A stretch of 64,000 nt of DNA from Diaporthe sp. PMI_573. Taxonomy: Eukaryota > Ascomycota > Sordariomycetes > Diaporthales > Diaporthaceae. This document shows, in pieces, positions 1 through 9,229 of this stretch (the first letter of the stretch is position 1; each line of letters starts with the position of its first letter). Under the pieces are notes generated by a model. That model had not been told where the DNA came from and ran no database searches. It saw only the letters and a list, made by a program, of their open reading frames with translations. The translations under genes and the position numbers were made by a program. The stretch spans positions 310,001 through 374,000 of the forward strand of contig JAJTUP010000028.1 of the NCBI GenBank assembly GCA_021399435.1, written 5' to 3'.

Positions 1-177
1 CGTAGCGTTACGGCTCAGGGTCTCGACCTGGGAGGAAGAGACTTCTTCCTCGAGCGTAGATGTGTACTGGTTAAGGTTGCGCAAGTACATCATCCAGTCG
101 GAGGCATGTTCGGCAACATGATGAGCCAACTCCTCCGGGGAGTCGGTACTCAGAGGCGGCTGCGGGCGGTTCGACAT
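1..177 (-). CDS. Ty3/gypsy gag, N-terminal part, runs off the left edge
   Basis: An open minus-strand frame starts at the ATG at 177-175 and stays open to the window edge (59 codons seen). The residues are hydrophilic and helix-forming (SPEELAHHVAEHASDWMMYL, then NQYTSTLEEEVSSS), which suits the N-terminus of a retrotransposon capsid precursor. The main argument is context: it starts 33 bp downstream, on its own strand, of an LTR-like block (210-369) bounded by TG...CA. No zinc knuckle or protease can be seen because the frame leaves the window. It could be another small gene, but the LTR makes gag the best reading. Confidence 0.5.
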   Translation of the reverse strand, partial: MSNRPQPPLSTDSPEELAHHVAEHASDWMMYLRNLNQYTSTLEEEVSSSQVETLSRNAT

Positions 178-209
178 GGTGTCGACGTCCAAGGGTGGGA
201 GCTACGTAG

Positions 210-369
210 TGTCACGATAGCAGGCAGGCGGTTCCCGGGCAGGTGGACGTCGAGCAGTCAGGATGATCAGGCAGGTCTTCTATTTACTACGTACAGGCTC
301 TATCCTCGGTAGGCACAGGCTCTGTTGACAAGACGTAGCTCGAAGAGCTACGAAACAGCTATCAGGACA
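210..369 (-). repeat. LTR (5' LTR of the leftward gypsy element)
   Basis: A 160-bp block begins TGTCACGATAG on the plus strand and ends CTATCAGGACA, so on the minus strand it reads TGTCCTGATAG...CTATCGTGACA with TG/CA ends and short imperfect terminal inverted repeats. The leader after its minus-strand end contains CTACGTAGC, and the LTR contains an 8-nt complement (TACGTAGT, near 285-295), possibly a self-priming site. The second LTR lies outside the window. The hAT-1 reading frame begins directly to its right. Confidence 0.5.
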
Positions 370-2568
370 GGGTGCGGAGTTTTATCGAGCCGGCGGCTCA
401 CGTAATCAGACCCCAACCCTCTGGGTTGGGCATCCCCCATAGCCTGGTCCGCCGCGGACCGAGCGTAGGGAGCCAGGACTGTGACAGCCACGAGACAACC
501 AAGGGCACTACTCGTCAGAAGAAGCACTTACTTCGCCATTGCCCCAATTACAGAGGGCAGCAACAGTCTCAGCAGTCTCAACTTACTCAGCACTTTCCTA
601 TAGTAGACAAGACCTTTAAGCAGATGCTTGATGAGCTTGCTGCTAGAGCAATTTTTGCTGATGGCCGTCCATTTAACCTCTTCGAGTCCAAACGAATGCG
701 GATTCTGTTGAGCAAGCTGAATACTGCCTGGCAACCACCATCTCGTCGCCGAGTGCAGCGGCTGCTAGCCCCGACTTATTCTGAGTATCACAACCAAGTC
801 CAAGATATCCTCGACCAGACAGAACGTATCAACGTGATCTTTGACGCTTCAGACAATATCACAAGTCATCGAATTATCAATATCTCGATACAGGTGGCAA
901 ATGGTCCGGCGTTCTATTGGAAGACGTTTGATACAGGAGAGATTCAACACACGGCTGAGCACTACATTGATCTTTTGTATCCTGAGCTGGAGATAATTTG
1001 CAAGGGTAACTTCTTGCGAATTAACTCGTTTTGCACAGATACGGATAGCGTGATGAGGAAAGCTCATGTGCATTTGGCTGCAAGAAAGGAATTCCAGCAT
1101 TGCTTCTTTTCCCTCTGCGATTCACATGGGTTACAGCTACTCATCAAGGACATCCTAGAGCTGCCGTTCTTTGAGGAGACATTCAAAAGCACTACATTAA
1201 TTGTCACCTTCTTCAAGAAGTCGAAACTGCAGTTGGCTCGATTGAGAGAGGCACAAAAGGCAGCTTGGGGCCACCATAAGGCGTTTTTATCCGCGTGGGT
1301 CTTTAAGTTTTTCTGGCTCCTAGCTATAACTAACCGCTCGCTTTAGTGTAATCACACGCTGGGGCAGCCAGTTCAATGCTTTGCGGTCAGTTTTACGCTG
1401 TAAACAGCCTCTCCAAACATACGCTCGCCGTCCTGACGTGAGGGCAGAGCTAGCCTCCGGGTCTCTCGAGCTTCTTCCGAGGGTGCTGGAGTCTGTCAAT
1501 AACCCTCACTTCTGGATACGCCTAGAGACTGTTTTGGCTATAATTAAGCCTGTGAGCAGTCGTCAGCATGCCTCAGAAGCCGATCGGGCTCACATCGGCC
1601 ATGTGATTCCTCGTTGGCTGGGGATTAAAGCAGAATGGAAAGCACTTGACGATTCTCAGCAACATAAAGACGTGAATTTCAGCGAGCTGTATTCCGTATG
1701 GTTAAACCGGATGGACAAACAGACATATGATATTCATTATGCAGGATTTGCATTAAGGCCTGACATAGTCGGGACTAAGCTTGAAGAACAGCTGATGATG
1801 AAAGTGCTTCGGTTCTTTAAGTCAGCAGTCAATCCTGCTGACTACCTTCATGTTGTTCGAGAATTTAACCACTTCCGAGCACAATCTGGCGGCCAGTTTG
1901 CTGCGGGAGGCTTAGTCTATTCAAAAGAATGGACGCCATTAGATGCTTGGATGCTTCTTGATAACCAGGGCAGCAAGCTGGCTACACTTGCTGTCCGAAT
2001 CTTTGGAACCATAGCCAATTCAGTTCCCTCAGAGAGATCATTCTCGGCGGTTAACTTCCTCCACAGCAAGGCACGCAACAGGCTCACACCAGCCAACGCT
2101 GACAAGTTGGCGTTCATCTACATGAACGAACGGGTGCTAGAGAGGATAACGCAGTCTCAGAATCAACCTCTTGATCATCGCAATGAGGTTGATTCTACGG
2201 TGGTTAGCTGGGAAGATTTGACAGAAGACGGTTGGCTTACTCTCGAAGATACGTATATGGAAATCCATTGCGCATCAAGTCTGGAAGTTGACGCTGTTAT
2301 CGGCGAGTTCACTCACCAACCCGCCTCCGACGGAGAAGAGACAGTTGTGGACACATTTGAGGTCCAAGATGGGTCAGAGAGCGAAGGAACGGGGAAAAAG
2401 TTGACCTAATTTGGCTTGGTTATTTGTATTATATGACCCTTGGGCAGCTTCATATACGGGTAGTTATATTGCAATAAAAAGCGCGCTTTTTATTCGGAAT
2501 AAAAAGCTGCTTCATTATAATAAAAAGCAGTTTAATACACATGTGTATTAAACACGTGCCCATCCCTA
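370..2568 (+). mobile_element. hAT-1 element, 5' end lost, 3' end present
   Basis: The right end is set at 2568. The terminal sequence on the minus strand is TAGGGATGGGCACGTG, a typical hAT-style terminus. Immediately to its right, homology to the intact hAT-2 element (35973-39033) begins, at GAAGGGTC (2569-2576, equal to 37448-37455). The 3' non-coding part (2410-2568) holds palindromic AT-rich motifs such as TTTAATACACATGTGTATTAAA split around 2530-2552 and repeated AATAAAAAGC. The left end is replaced by the LTR at 210-369, so the matching inverted repeat and target duplication cannot be checked here. Confidence 0.65.
372..2409 (+). CDS. hAT-1 transposase, one intron, 5' end missing
   Basis: Two open segments join in frame when a 52-bp intron (1295-1346; GTGGGT...ATAACTAAC...TTTAG) is removed, giving about 661 codons without a stop. 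The N-terminal part keeps a BED-like tail (TRQKKHLLRHC), followed by the hAT core. The C-terminus carries the hAT dimerisation domain (IANSVPSERSFSAVNFLHSKARNRL at about 1999-2085). hAT transposases excise and insert DNA by cut-and-paste. The first codon at 372 is GTG, only 2 bp from the gypsy LTR, and no good ATG precedes the BED tail, so the true start was probably lost. Closest relative in the window: the decayed hAT-3 copy at 18415-19464. Confidence 0.8.
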
Positions 2569-3966
2569 GAAGGGTCCCGTGGGGAAAGCGCACAACTTCA
2601 TTGTTTGGGTCCATCAGTCTGACTTACTGACTCAGTTGCTTCATTAACTGCAACAAGACTCATTTGCAGCTTCCAGCAATCCTAAAGGAGGAAAGCAACG
2701 GCCAGTTGACGTTGTCCTTGACAATGATGATACTAGATGGTTATCCTAATACTATATGATAAAACAAATGCTTCGCTTACAGCCCTTCTATGAAGAATTC
2801 ATCGCTAAAGCTAAGAGGCTATTTAGAGATGCTTAGAAGGGTGAGGGAGGACAGGAGTTTCCTCCCTGCCTCGAGGAGTCGAGCTTCATTAACGAGAGCG
2901 ATTGGGTGGTGCTAAGGACGTTTAATAAGATCCTCTCCGACTTTCACGTCGTTGTGCAAGTACTCTAGGGAGACGGACAGCTGCGATATCGATCGTCTTG
3001 AGTTAGGGAAACGTTTGGCTCTATGATTGATGTGCTGGAGGCGTTCGAATTCCTACTTGGGAAACTCGAGGACGCAAAATCGCATATTGAGAGTCATCCT
3101 GAGCCGGAGCATTTCAGTGTTAGTATCAACCTTGGCTGGAAGAAGCTGGATAAATATTACAATACTTTGAGGGACTCACTAGCATACTACGCCGCCGCCG
3201 CCTTGCACCCTAGCCTGCAATGGGACTATTTCGACGAGGTTTGGGGTCAACAGCATCCGGGTTGGGTCGATGAGGTGAAGGATATCGTGCAACGTCTTTG
3301 GGAGACGGAATACAGGAACCTACAGATCACAGTCACGTCTCCTGAAGGTCCGGTTGTGAAGAGGCGAAAGACGACCTTGTCCTCCTTTGATCGGTATCGT
3401 AATCGATACCGTCAATATCCGCTGGCAGGCCAGTGTGTCTGGGAGCGACAAGGACGTCGCAGACCCTGTTGAGTATTGGATCCTCAAGAGGTTTAAGTAC
3501 CCGAGACTATCTCGAATAGCTCTTGACGTCATGACAGTGCCGGCCATGAGCTCGGAGTGCGAGAGACTGTTCTCTGCCACCGGGTTGATGGTCACGCCCC
3601 TCCGAAACCGCTTAGACGCTGGGACGATTGGACTAATCCAAACGCTGCGATCTTGGTTACGCGCAGGCATTATCGAAGATGTCGATAGCATACTGCTTGA
3701 CGATACAGCGTTGGAGGAGGCTGTTGAACGGGCTTGTTTGGAGGAGCAGCAGGAGTGAGGCAATCGAGATTTCGGCGATAGGATCCCGAATTGCCCGATT
3801 AGGAAATCCGAGTTAATGTGACAGGGGTCTTCCACGGGTTCAATATTATGGACATCAATCCACAGATAGCCTCGTGGACATCAATCCACGAGCACCCTGC
3901 TGAGTAAGCCGTCAATTCAATCCACAAAGTCGGATATTGACGTGGATGGATTGATTCCCTACCCTG
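2569..3966 (+). pseudogene. Truncated, mutated hAT-2 copy
   Basis: This stretch aligns with the second half of the intact hAT-2 element (37448-39033). It carries stops such as TAG near 2836 and 2967, a small insertion (GAT repeated near 2724), and a 32-bp deletion after 3416 that shifts frame. Two open pieces remain: 3023-3472 and 3387-3758, the latter with the dimerisation motif (AMSSECERLFSATGLM). About 160 bp of 3' UTR present in the intact copy is missing after 3758. The 3' terminus (GGGAATCAATCC inverted, ending CCCTG at 3966) is kept. Several differences are CpA-to-TpA. The 5' half is absent, consistent with hAT-1 having inserted into it. Confidence 0.85.
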
Positions 3967-4143
3967 GTCAGCACGCTTAGTCAGCAGCCATGCACCTTCT
4001 TCGGCGCTTCTATCGCCCAGGCAGAAGCAATCAACCCCCTCTTTCTCGATCATCGATAACTTAGCCTTATTCACTCAAAACATATCAGGCAGTTGCTGCG
4101 CTATCCACCGATTTACAAACTCAAATTCTACCTTCCCCATACC

Positions 4144-5804
4144 ATGACTGCTATGGATCAAATTTTCGAATCTCTCTCGGCCAGGATATCGGCCACAAAC
4201 GAGGCAAATAAATTCCTAGGCCCACAGACTTCGTCCTTCGAGCAGTTGGTGAGAGACCATAACGCAGAACGGACAAGGCTAGATGACGAGTACAAAACTC
4301 GGAAGGCGGAAATACACGCGAGCCTACGTCAGGAACACGACAGATTCATTTCGACTTTAGTGGAGGGTTTGAATTCGACTATCGAGAAACGAGTCAGCCT
4401 ACGCTTGGAGGAACACGAACTAGATCGCGCTTCTGAAGACAGGAAACGAAGAGCGGCGGAGAGTGTGCTTAAATTGGTAACAGATTTGATTTGTAATCCG
4501 AGACCAAAGCAAAATATGGCTTCGGGCTCAGATCCCCTGGACAGACTATCGACTTCCCCAACAGTAGTGGTAAGTCTTTGAATAGTTGGGGTCTCCTTAC
4601 CATAATTGCTGACGACGGCAATGAGCAGGCAACTATTGATGGGTCGCCGGGCACGCTGCATCAGACGCCTCTGCCAAATGACTCGAATACCCCCTTCCCT
4701 AACCGAGAATTCCGTGTTACCACACGGCAACGGTCTCCCGCTCCGCCGCGACTTGTGCCTACACCTGCAGGCGAATCGTCCTGCTCCGCACAACATCCAC
4801 GTGAACAGCCAATACCGGACGATCGTGCATCGCAGCAAACGCCTGCCACAGGAGCAACTCCAACCACTGTAAAGAGGAGAAGGCCTAACTTAGAATATGC
4901 AAGCGCCACGAAACGCCGACGTGTAAAGAACTCAGCAGCGCCGCAAGCCTCGTCCGCCAATTCAGTTGAAAGGAAAACAGACCGCGAGATCACCTTTCAA
5001 CAGGTCTTTCAGGGCGGTCAAGCCAAATATAAGCACAAGATCTTCGAATTGGACGAAGGGTCTGGTGATTGGTATATCGTTAAATGCGATGAACACGAAG
5101 TGCACTTCGGCTCGAAAATCCCCGTACGCGGCGCTGCTAAACATATAAATAGCCCCCAACATTCAAATCTGGAAAGGACAAACGACCTTGCCATTCAGGA
5201 ATGTGGCTTTCTTGTCACGGATTGTACAGCCGAGCTTGCCAGAGAAAACAACAAGAATTTCGAGGATGCACTGAAACAAGGCTACAATATCTTGAGACCG
5301 TCGAAGAACAAGGATCCGAACAGTCCGCGAAGCGGCCCATCCGGGAAAATGCAAGTAAAGCCGCGAAAGACGAAACCCGAAGATACTCATGTTCCGGCTG
5401 CCGAGGAGTTCGGCGACCAGGGACGTCATAACTTGCCGACCTGTGTTGAATCTAATGGGGAGGTATCTGATTGCATAATAATTCCTTCAGCCTCGGAACC
5501 GCGTATGGATGTAGAGGTTGCATTCGAAGACGAGAGGAACAATAAGGACTCGGGCGCTCTTCATGAAGACTCGGCCTCTAATTACGACCTGGTACCACCA
5601 GACTCTGAGAAAGCTAGCACAGGAAAGCAGGATGCTGACCATGGGTTCGGGGATTGTGCAATAACACTTCAGTGCTCAGATACTGAGGGTGTTATTTGCA
5701 TTAACGGTGGAACGCCACCTAGGCATCCAGGTATAACTGAAGGTGTTGGGAACCTAGCGGCTGCCAGCGCCCTTCTACAGCTCCGCGGGGGTCTCATATC
5801 ATGA
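4144..5804 (+). CDS. Unrecognised coiled-coil/NLS protein, two exons
   Basis: Exon 1 (4144-4569) and exon 2 (4629-5804) join in frame across a 59-bp intron (GTAAGT...CTGAC...GCAG), giving 533 aa. ATG 4144 (MTAMDQIF) is preferred over upstream non-ATG codons. Residues ~35-125 are highly charged and predicted coiled coil (repeated R/E/K-rich heptads, DDEYKTRKAEIHASLRQEHD). Residues ~235-260 hold a bipartite basic cluster (KRRR...TKRRRVK), so a nuclear location is likely. A conserved-looking patch follows (ITFQQVFQGG...WYIVKCDEHEVHFG). The rest is acidic and low complexity. I do not recognise the family. It is uninterrupted although surrounded by decayed repeats; it could be a transposon-linked accessory protein. 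Confidence 0.6.
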
Positions 5805-5981
5805 GGGCATGAATTTGCGTCGTGTTTCGCTCCCGATTTGGTACCATTACCCCAGGAAGACTGTCACGCGTGCCCGCCTCTCATAGCAGACTTTGCAGAC
5901 CTCTCATGATCCCAGAAACGATATAGCCAGTCAGACCAGAAAAGAAGACAAAAAGGGAACGCTTCAGATGCCATCAACACA

Positions 5982-6051
5982 ATCTTGCCAGGAATCGAAC
6001 CAAGGTCCCCTACACTTAAGCAGGTGCCATCAGCACTAGGCTACAAGCCTC
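5982..6051 (-). tRNA. tRNA-like sequence, probably a pseudogene or SINE head
   Basis: On the minus strand there is a perfect pol III B box (GGTTCGATTCC, complement of 5992-6002). A cloverleaf can be drawn: acceptor AGGCTTG with CAAGATT (6 of 7 pairs), D stem GCC/GGC, anticodon stem CCTGC/GTAGG with a 6-nt loop TTAAGT (one short), and a T stem CTTGG/CCTGG with one mismatch. The length of 70 nt and the missing loop base argue for a decayed tRNA or a tRNA-derived SINE rather than a working tRNA. The anticodon cannot be assigned. Confidence 0.35.
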
Positions 6052-6599
6052 TTGAAAGCATATATCTCTGAGCTTGTCAAAAGTGTCACCAGACTGCTAT
6101 CCAGAAAACCGATGAGCTCAAGACTCCGCTTTTCCGTGATCATTGAGACATCTTCGTCCACAGCTGACGTGTCACCATCGTCCTTCTCAGTTATGGAGCT
6201 CTCGGTGCCTTGATCGAATGTTTTTGTACTGCCGGTGGATGAGGAGCGGGACACAGAGCCTCCTTTCCCAGATAGGGTGGCATCTTCGCTTGCATCACGC
6301 ACAGGGTACTCTTTTCGGAGTTCAGGGGTCACACTGAATTGCTTGCTTTGTTTGTCATGCCACCGAACCAATCGGGGGGCGACATTAATTACCGCTATTT
6401 GTATGGCTGTCAGGAACAAGTCACCAACGCATCTGTTCGATCAGGCCGGACGATCTCTGCACGGGTTAGGGATGTGCGTGAGTCATAACCACAGGCAGCG
6501 GGTAGCGATTTTCTCGAAACTTGATGTGACCTTCCTTCCCTCCGACCACGTATTCACTTGAGGAGATGTCAGCCTTAACAAATGTCGAAACCTTACTGG

Positions 6600-6828
6600 C
6601 AGCTCCAAGAGCAGATTCTCCGATTTAAGGTCCCGGTAGACAACGCCACCTTGCTTCTCATGGAGGTACTCGAATACCAAGACAATCTCTGCTGCCTAGA
6701 AACATGCCGTTGATTCGTCAAAGCGGTATAACTGTCGAAGATACGTGAAGAGTTTGCCGCCAGGGACATATTCCAGGATGATATACAGCGAATTAGTGTC
6801 GGAGAAGGAACCTAAGAACTTTGTTATC
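6600..6828 (-). pseudogene. AGC-type (PKA catalytic-like) kinase fragment
   Basis: The minus-strand translation gives LGSFSDTNSLYIILEYVPGG, then LFTYLRQLYRFDESTACF, a stop, AAEIVLVFEYLHEK and VVYRDLKSENLLLE. This is the small-to-large lobe boundary and the catalytic YRDLKxEN loop of cAMP-dependent protein kinase catalytic subunits. A TAG replaces what is normally Tyr in STACFYAAEIV. The DFG and activation segments are absent: the frame diverges after NLLLE, near 6600. It is a relic of roughly 75 codons next to an unrelated fragment (6840-7185), and no functional product is expected. Confidence 0.65.
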
Positions 6829-6839
6829 TGCTGTTCTCA

Positions 6840-7185
6840 AGGGACCAACCCCTGCAACAAAGATGACAACCGTATCGCTGAACGGGGCCAGGGCCTTCCA
6901 GTAAAGATCGAAGCAGAAATCGGCAACTTCTTCCTGGGTCGGTGATTGGGGCATCTTCCGTGACAAGGCAAGCCCTCGATATGGCGATACTGGGTTTCCG
7001 TAATCAGCAGCAGGCGATAGAACGAGGTGAAGTTGGCAATTTATGATGTGATAGTTGTTGCTCTTCGTGATTGTGATCGTGCGGGCGGGTAAGGCAGACG
7101 AAGAGCTGGCCGCCGGCAGAGCGTCGCCGATGGTCATGACGAATCGAGCTGACAGTTCCGCAAAGGGCAGGTGACTCTGCGTCAC
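6840..7185 (-). pseudogene. Fragment of a fungal patatin-associated protein family
   Basis: The minus-strand ORF contains DYGNPVSPYRGLALSRKMPQ, SPTQEEVADFCFDLYWKALA and PFSDTVVIFVA. I recall this pattern from the N-terminal region of large ascomycete proteins that also carry a RING finger and a patatin-like domain. That is recall, not a search. A RING-bearing piece of what looks like the same family occurs at 40306-40851. The reading frame runs straight into the kinase relic at about 6835, so this is a fragment, not a gene. The start at 7185 is only the limit of the open frame. Confidence 0.4.
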
Positions 7186-7274
7186 GTAGGCTCAACCACA
7201 CGTTGTTCATTTCCGTCTCTCTATGACTCGTTTTTAGCTAGCAGCATTTTTTAATTGGTTGTGGTGTCTTACTA

Positions 7275-8625
7275 ACGTCCCCGGTCCACATTCGGCCCAC
7301 CCCCCGATTCGGCCCACCCTCCCTCACGCACGCCACCGTCGAAGTGAAGCCATCGTCGCCGCCACCACAATAGTAGACTCTGCTTCTGATGATGTTTCCT
7401 CTTCTTCTGACCTCTCTGCTTCGTCTGGCACCCCTCCTGCTTCGATTTGAGTCCTCCGAATAGCCTCAATGTCGGCAAAAAGCTCATTTGGGTCAAGTTG
7501 GACCTTCTTCCTCCGGATGGCTCTGCTAGCCTCAATTTTGGCTTCCAGCTCTCGGACTTTTTGTGAGGACATCGTCAAATCGAGGTCTTTCTGGTCCCAG
7601 CTCTTAAGAATCTTACGGAAGAGAAGTCGTTGTGTGGGAGTTGAGTGTTTCTGACGAGCATATCGGGCCACAATGGTCCGAAGCTCCTGCGAGCGCTTCG
7701 GAGTCTCAAAAACGGTCCCCTTAGGCCGGCAAAAACACTTATCGGTGCAGAAATGCCTGCTGAGGCTATTTCTGCTACACGATTTTGATGATCTTGCTTC
7801 CTTTTGGCGGTTTTCCTTGATAAAGTGACTTCCGAGCGCCCTATGCTTAGACACTGGCCAGAGACCCGTTGCCCGCCACCCTGATCGAATATTCGCCTCT
7901 GTTAGGACCTCAATTCGAGCTCTGTGGTAGCAATAAAGGAACCGTTTCTTTGCTAGCACGGAGGACGAATCGTACTGCCCAAGTTGATGAAGATGCTTCT
8001 CGAAGGCTGCCTTTAGCGGGCCGAAGATCGAGACATCGAGCGGCTGCAGCATATGTGATGTGTGGGCCGGTAAAAAGATGATATAAACCTTATTCGAGAA
8101 GCATTCCCACATAAAATCGAGAGTTGTGTGCGAATGGTGCCCATCTATCACCAGAAGGCGCCATTCAGATGGGTCCTCTGGGGCCGTCAGAGGGAGGAAG
8201 ACCTTCCGAAGCCAGTGGATCGCAATCTTCTCCTCCATCCAACCCTTCTTTGTCGCCGTGAATTGCCAACCATCGTGGTCCTCAAGGGCGACGGGAAACC
8301 ACTGCTGCTGAATACTTAGTCCTTTAAAAATGATCAGAGGAGTTAGAAACTTGCCCAGGGCGTTGACACACTCGAGGAAGGAGGTCCACGCCCTCGAGTT
8401 ATAGTCCAATTGTAGCAGATCGCTCCCTTTTGAGTACCCAAGGGTGAGGGCACCTTCAGACTTCCCTTCCATCAATCCTCCTTCGTCAGCATTCCAACGG
8501 TTAGCCGGCTTGTTAGCCGTATTGTATAGATGTAGGAAAGCCAATATGGTAGGAATAAGTTAATGCATTTAGGATTTAACTAATCGGAATCCACGATTTG
8601 GGCTTTAGACTGCGATTAACCCCTA
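7275..8625 (-). mobile_element. Fot/pogo-like DNA transposon, truncated at its 5' end
   Basis: The left (3') terminus starts at 7275, directly after a TA (7273-7274), with ACGT followed by two copies of a TTCGGCCCACC(C) motif (about 7290-7320). This matches the TA/ACGT boundary style of the complete element at 9230-11554. The transposase lies on the minus strand, and its N-terminal third is missing. The right side runs into another TA-ACGT terminus at 8624-8626 in the same orientation, so no matching inverted end exists. Confidence 0.6.
7324..8544 (-). CDS. Fot/pogo-like DDE transposase, N-terminally truncated
   Basis: 406 residues are open. They include NRWNADEGGLMEG (first catalytic Asp region), VIDGHHSH (second Asp) and HMLQPLDVSIFG (third Asp), with 35 residues between the last two acids (DD35D), as in pogo/Fot1 (DDE_1) transposases. 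The C-terminus has a charged coiled segment (SSQKVRELEAKIEASRAIRR) and an acidic tail. The psq and CENP-B-type DNA-binding domains that normally occupy the first ~150 residues are absent, and the open frame begins with a TTG codon, so a functional enzyme is unlikely. It would have cut and joined DNA at TA dinucleotides. Confidence 0.8.
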   Translation of the reverse strand: MAFLHLYNTANKPANRWNADEGGLMEGKSEGALTLGYSKGSDLLQLDYNSRAWTSFLECVNALGKFLTPLIIFKGLSIQQQWFPVALEDHDGWQFTATKKGWMEEKIAIHWLRKVFLPLTAPEDPSEWRLLVIDGHHSHTTLDFMWECFSNKVYIIFLPAHTSHMLQPLDVSIFGPLKAAFEKHLHQLGQYDSSSVLAKKRFLYCYHRARIEVLTEANIRSGWRATGLWPVSKHRALGSHFIKENRQKEARSSKSCSRNSLSRHFCTDKCFCRPKGTVFETPKRSQELRTIVARYARQKHSTPTQRLLFRKILKSWDQKDLDLTMSSQKVRELEAKIEASRAIRRKKVQLDPNELFADIEAIRRTQIEAGGVPDEAERSEEEETSSEAESTIVVAATMASLRRWRA

Positions 8626-9227
8626 ACGTAGGTGGCCCGGATTCCGACCACCCCCGGATTTCGACCACCCACTTTTTGGTGCAGGCACACCAAAAAACGC
8701 TCACTTTTCAACCTTCTCTATTAAATCCAAATTAAATACAGTAACCCTAACCCTAATGTCATATATACTAATTTGATTATATTTTAATATAAAAATACTT
8801 AAAAAATCTAAGTACTATGTTAATATTATAAAAAGAATTATTAAAGTTAAAATTAGATAAATGTTAAGGATTACTAGTAAAATACTAGTATTTAATAACA
8901 TTACTTATATCAGCTTTTATTTAATAATTATAAATATTATTAACTTAAAAAAATATTTTCTATATATAATAAATATATACAATTCATAATAAAGTCTCTT
9001 TTTTATTATTATAATTTTTTATAGGTAGCAAATAATTCTTTTATAGTTTCTTAAACTTTCTCTATATAAACTTTTTTTAGAGAAAACTTAAAACTTAATT
9101 TCTATAAATAGAAAAATAGCTTATATAATATAGTCTTTAAGATAATAAAGCTATATAATATTATTATTAATATTTTAAGAAAAAAAATTCTAATTAATTT
9201 ATTTATTAAGATATATAAGAAATTAGC
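8626..9227. other. pogo-type terminus followed by an AT-rich gene-free block
   Basis: After TA (8624-8625) comes ACGTAGGTGGCCCGG with two copies of a TTCCGACCACCC-like motif, i.e. another pogo-like end in the same direction as the one at 7275. From about 8700 the sequence becomes very A+T-rich, with no convincing ORF to 9227. It includes one (TAACCC)-type telomere-like run of just over two units (TAACCCTAACCCTAA at about 8741-8755). The composition suggests a heavily mutated (RIP-like) repeat core. Confidence 0.45.
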
Positions 9228-9229
9228 TA

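Noticed and set aside
6036..6419. 127-codon minus-strand ORF (Ser/Thr-rich) beside the kinase relic
   Set aside because: No recognisable motif, low complexity and overlap with the tRNA-like sequence. Too weak to call a gene.
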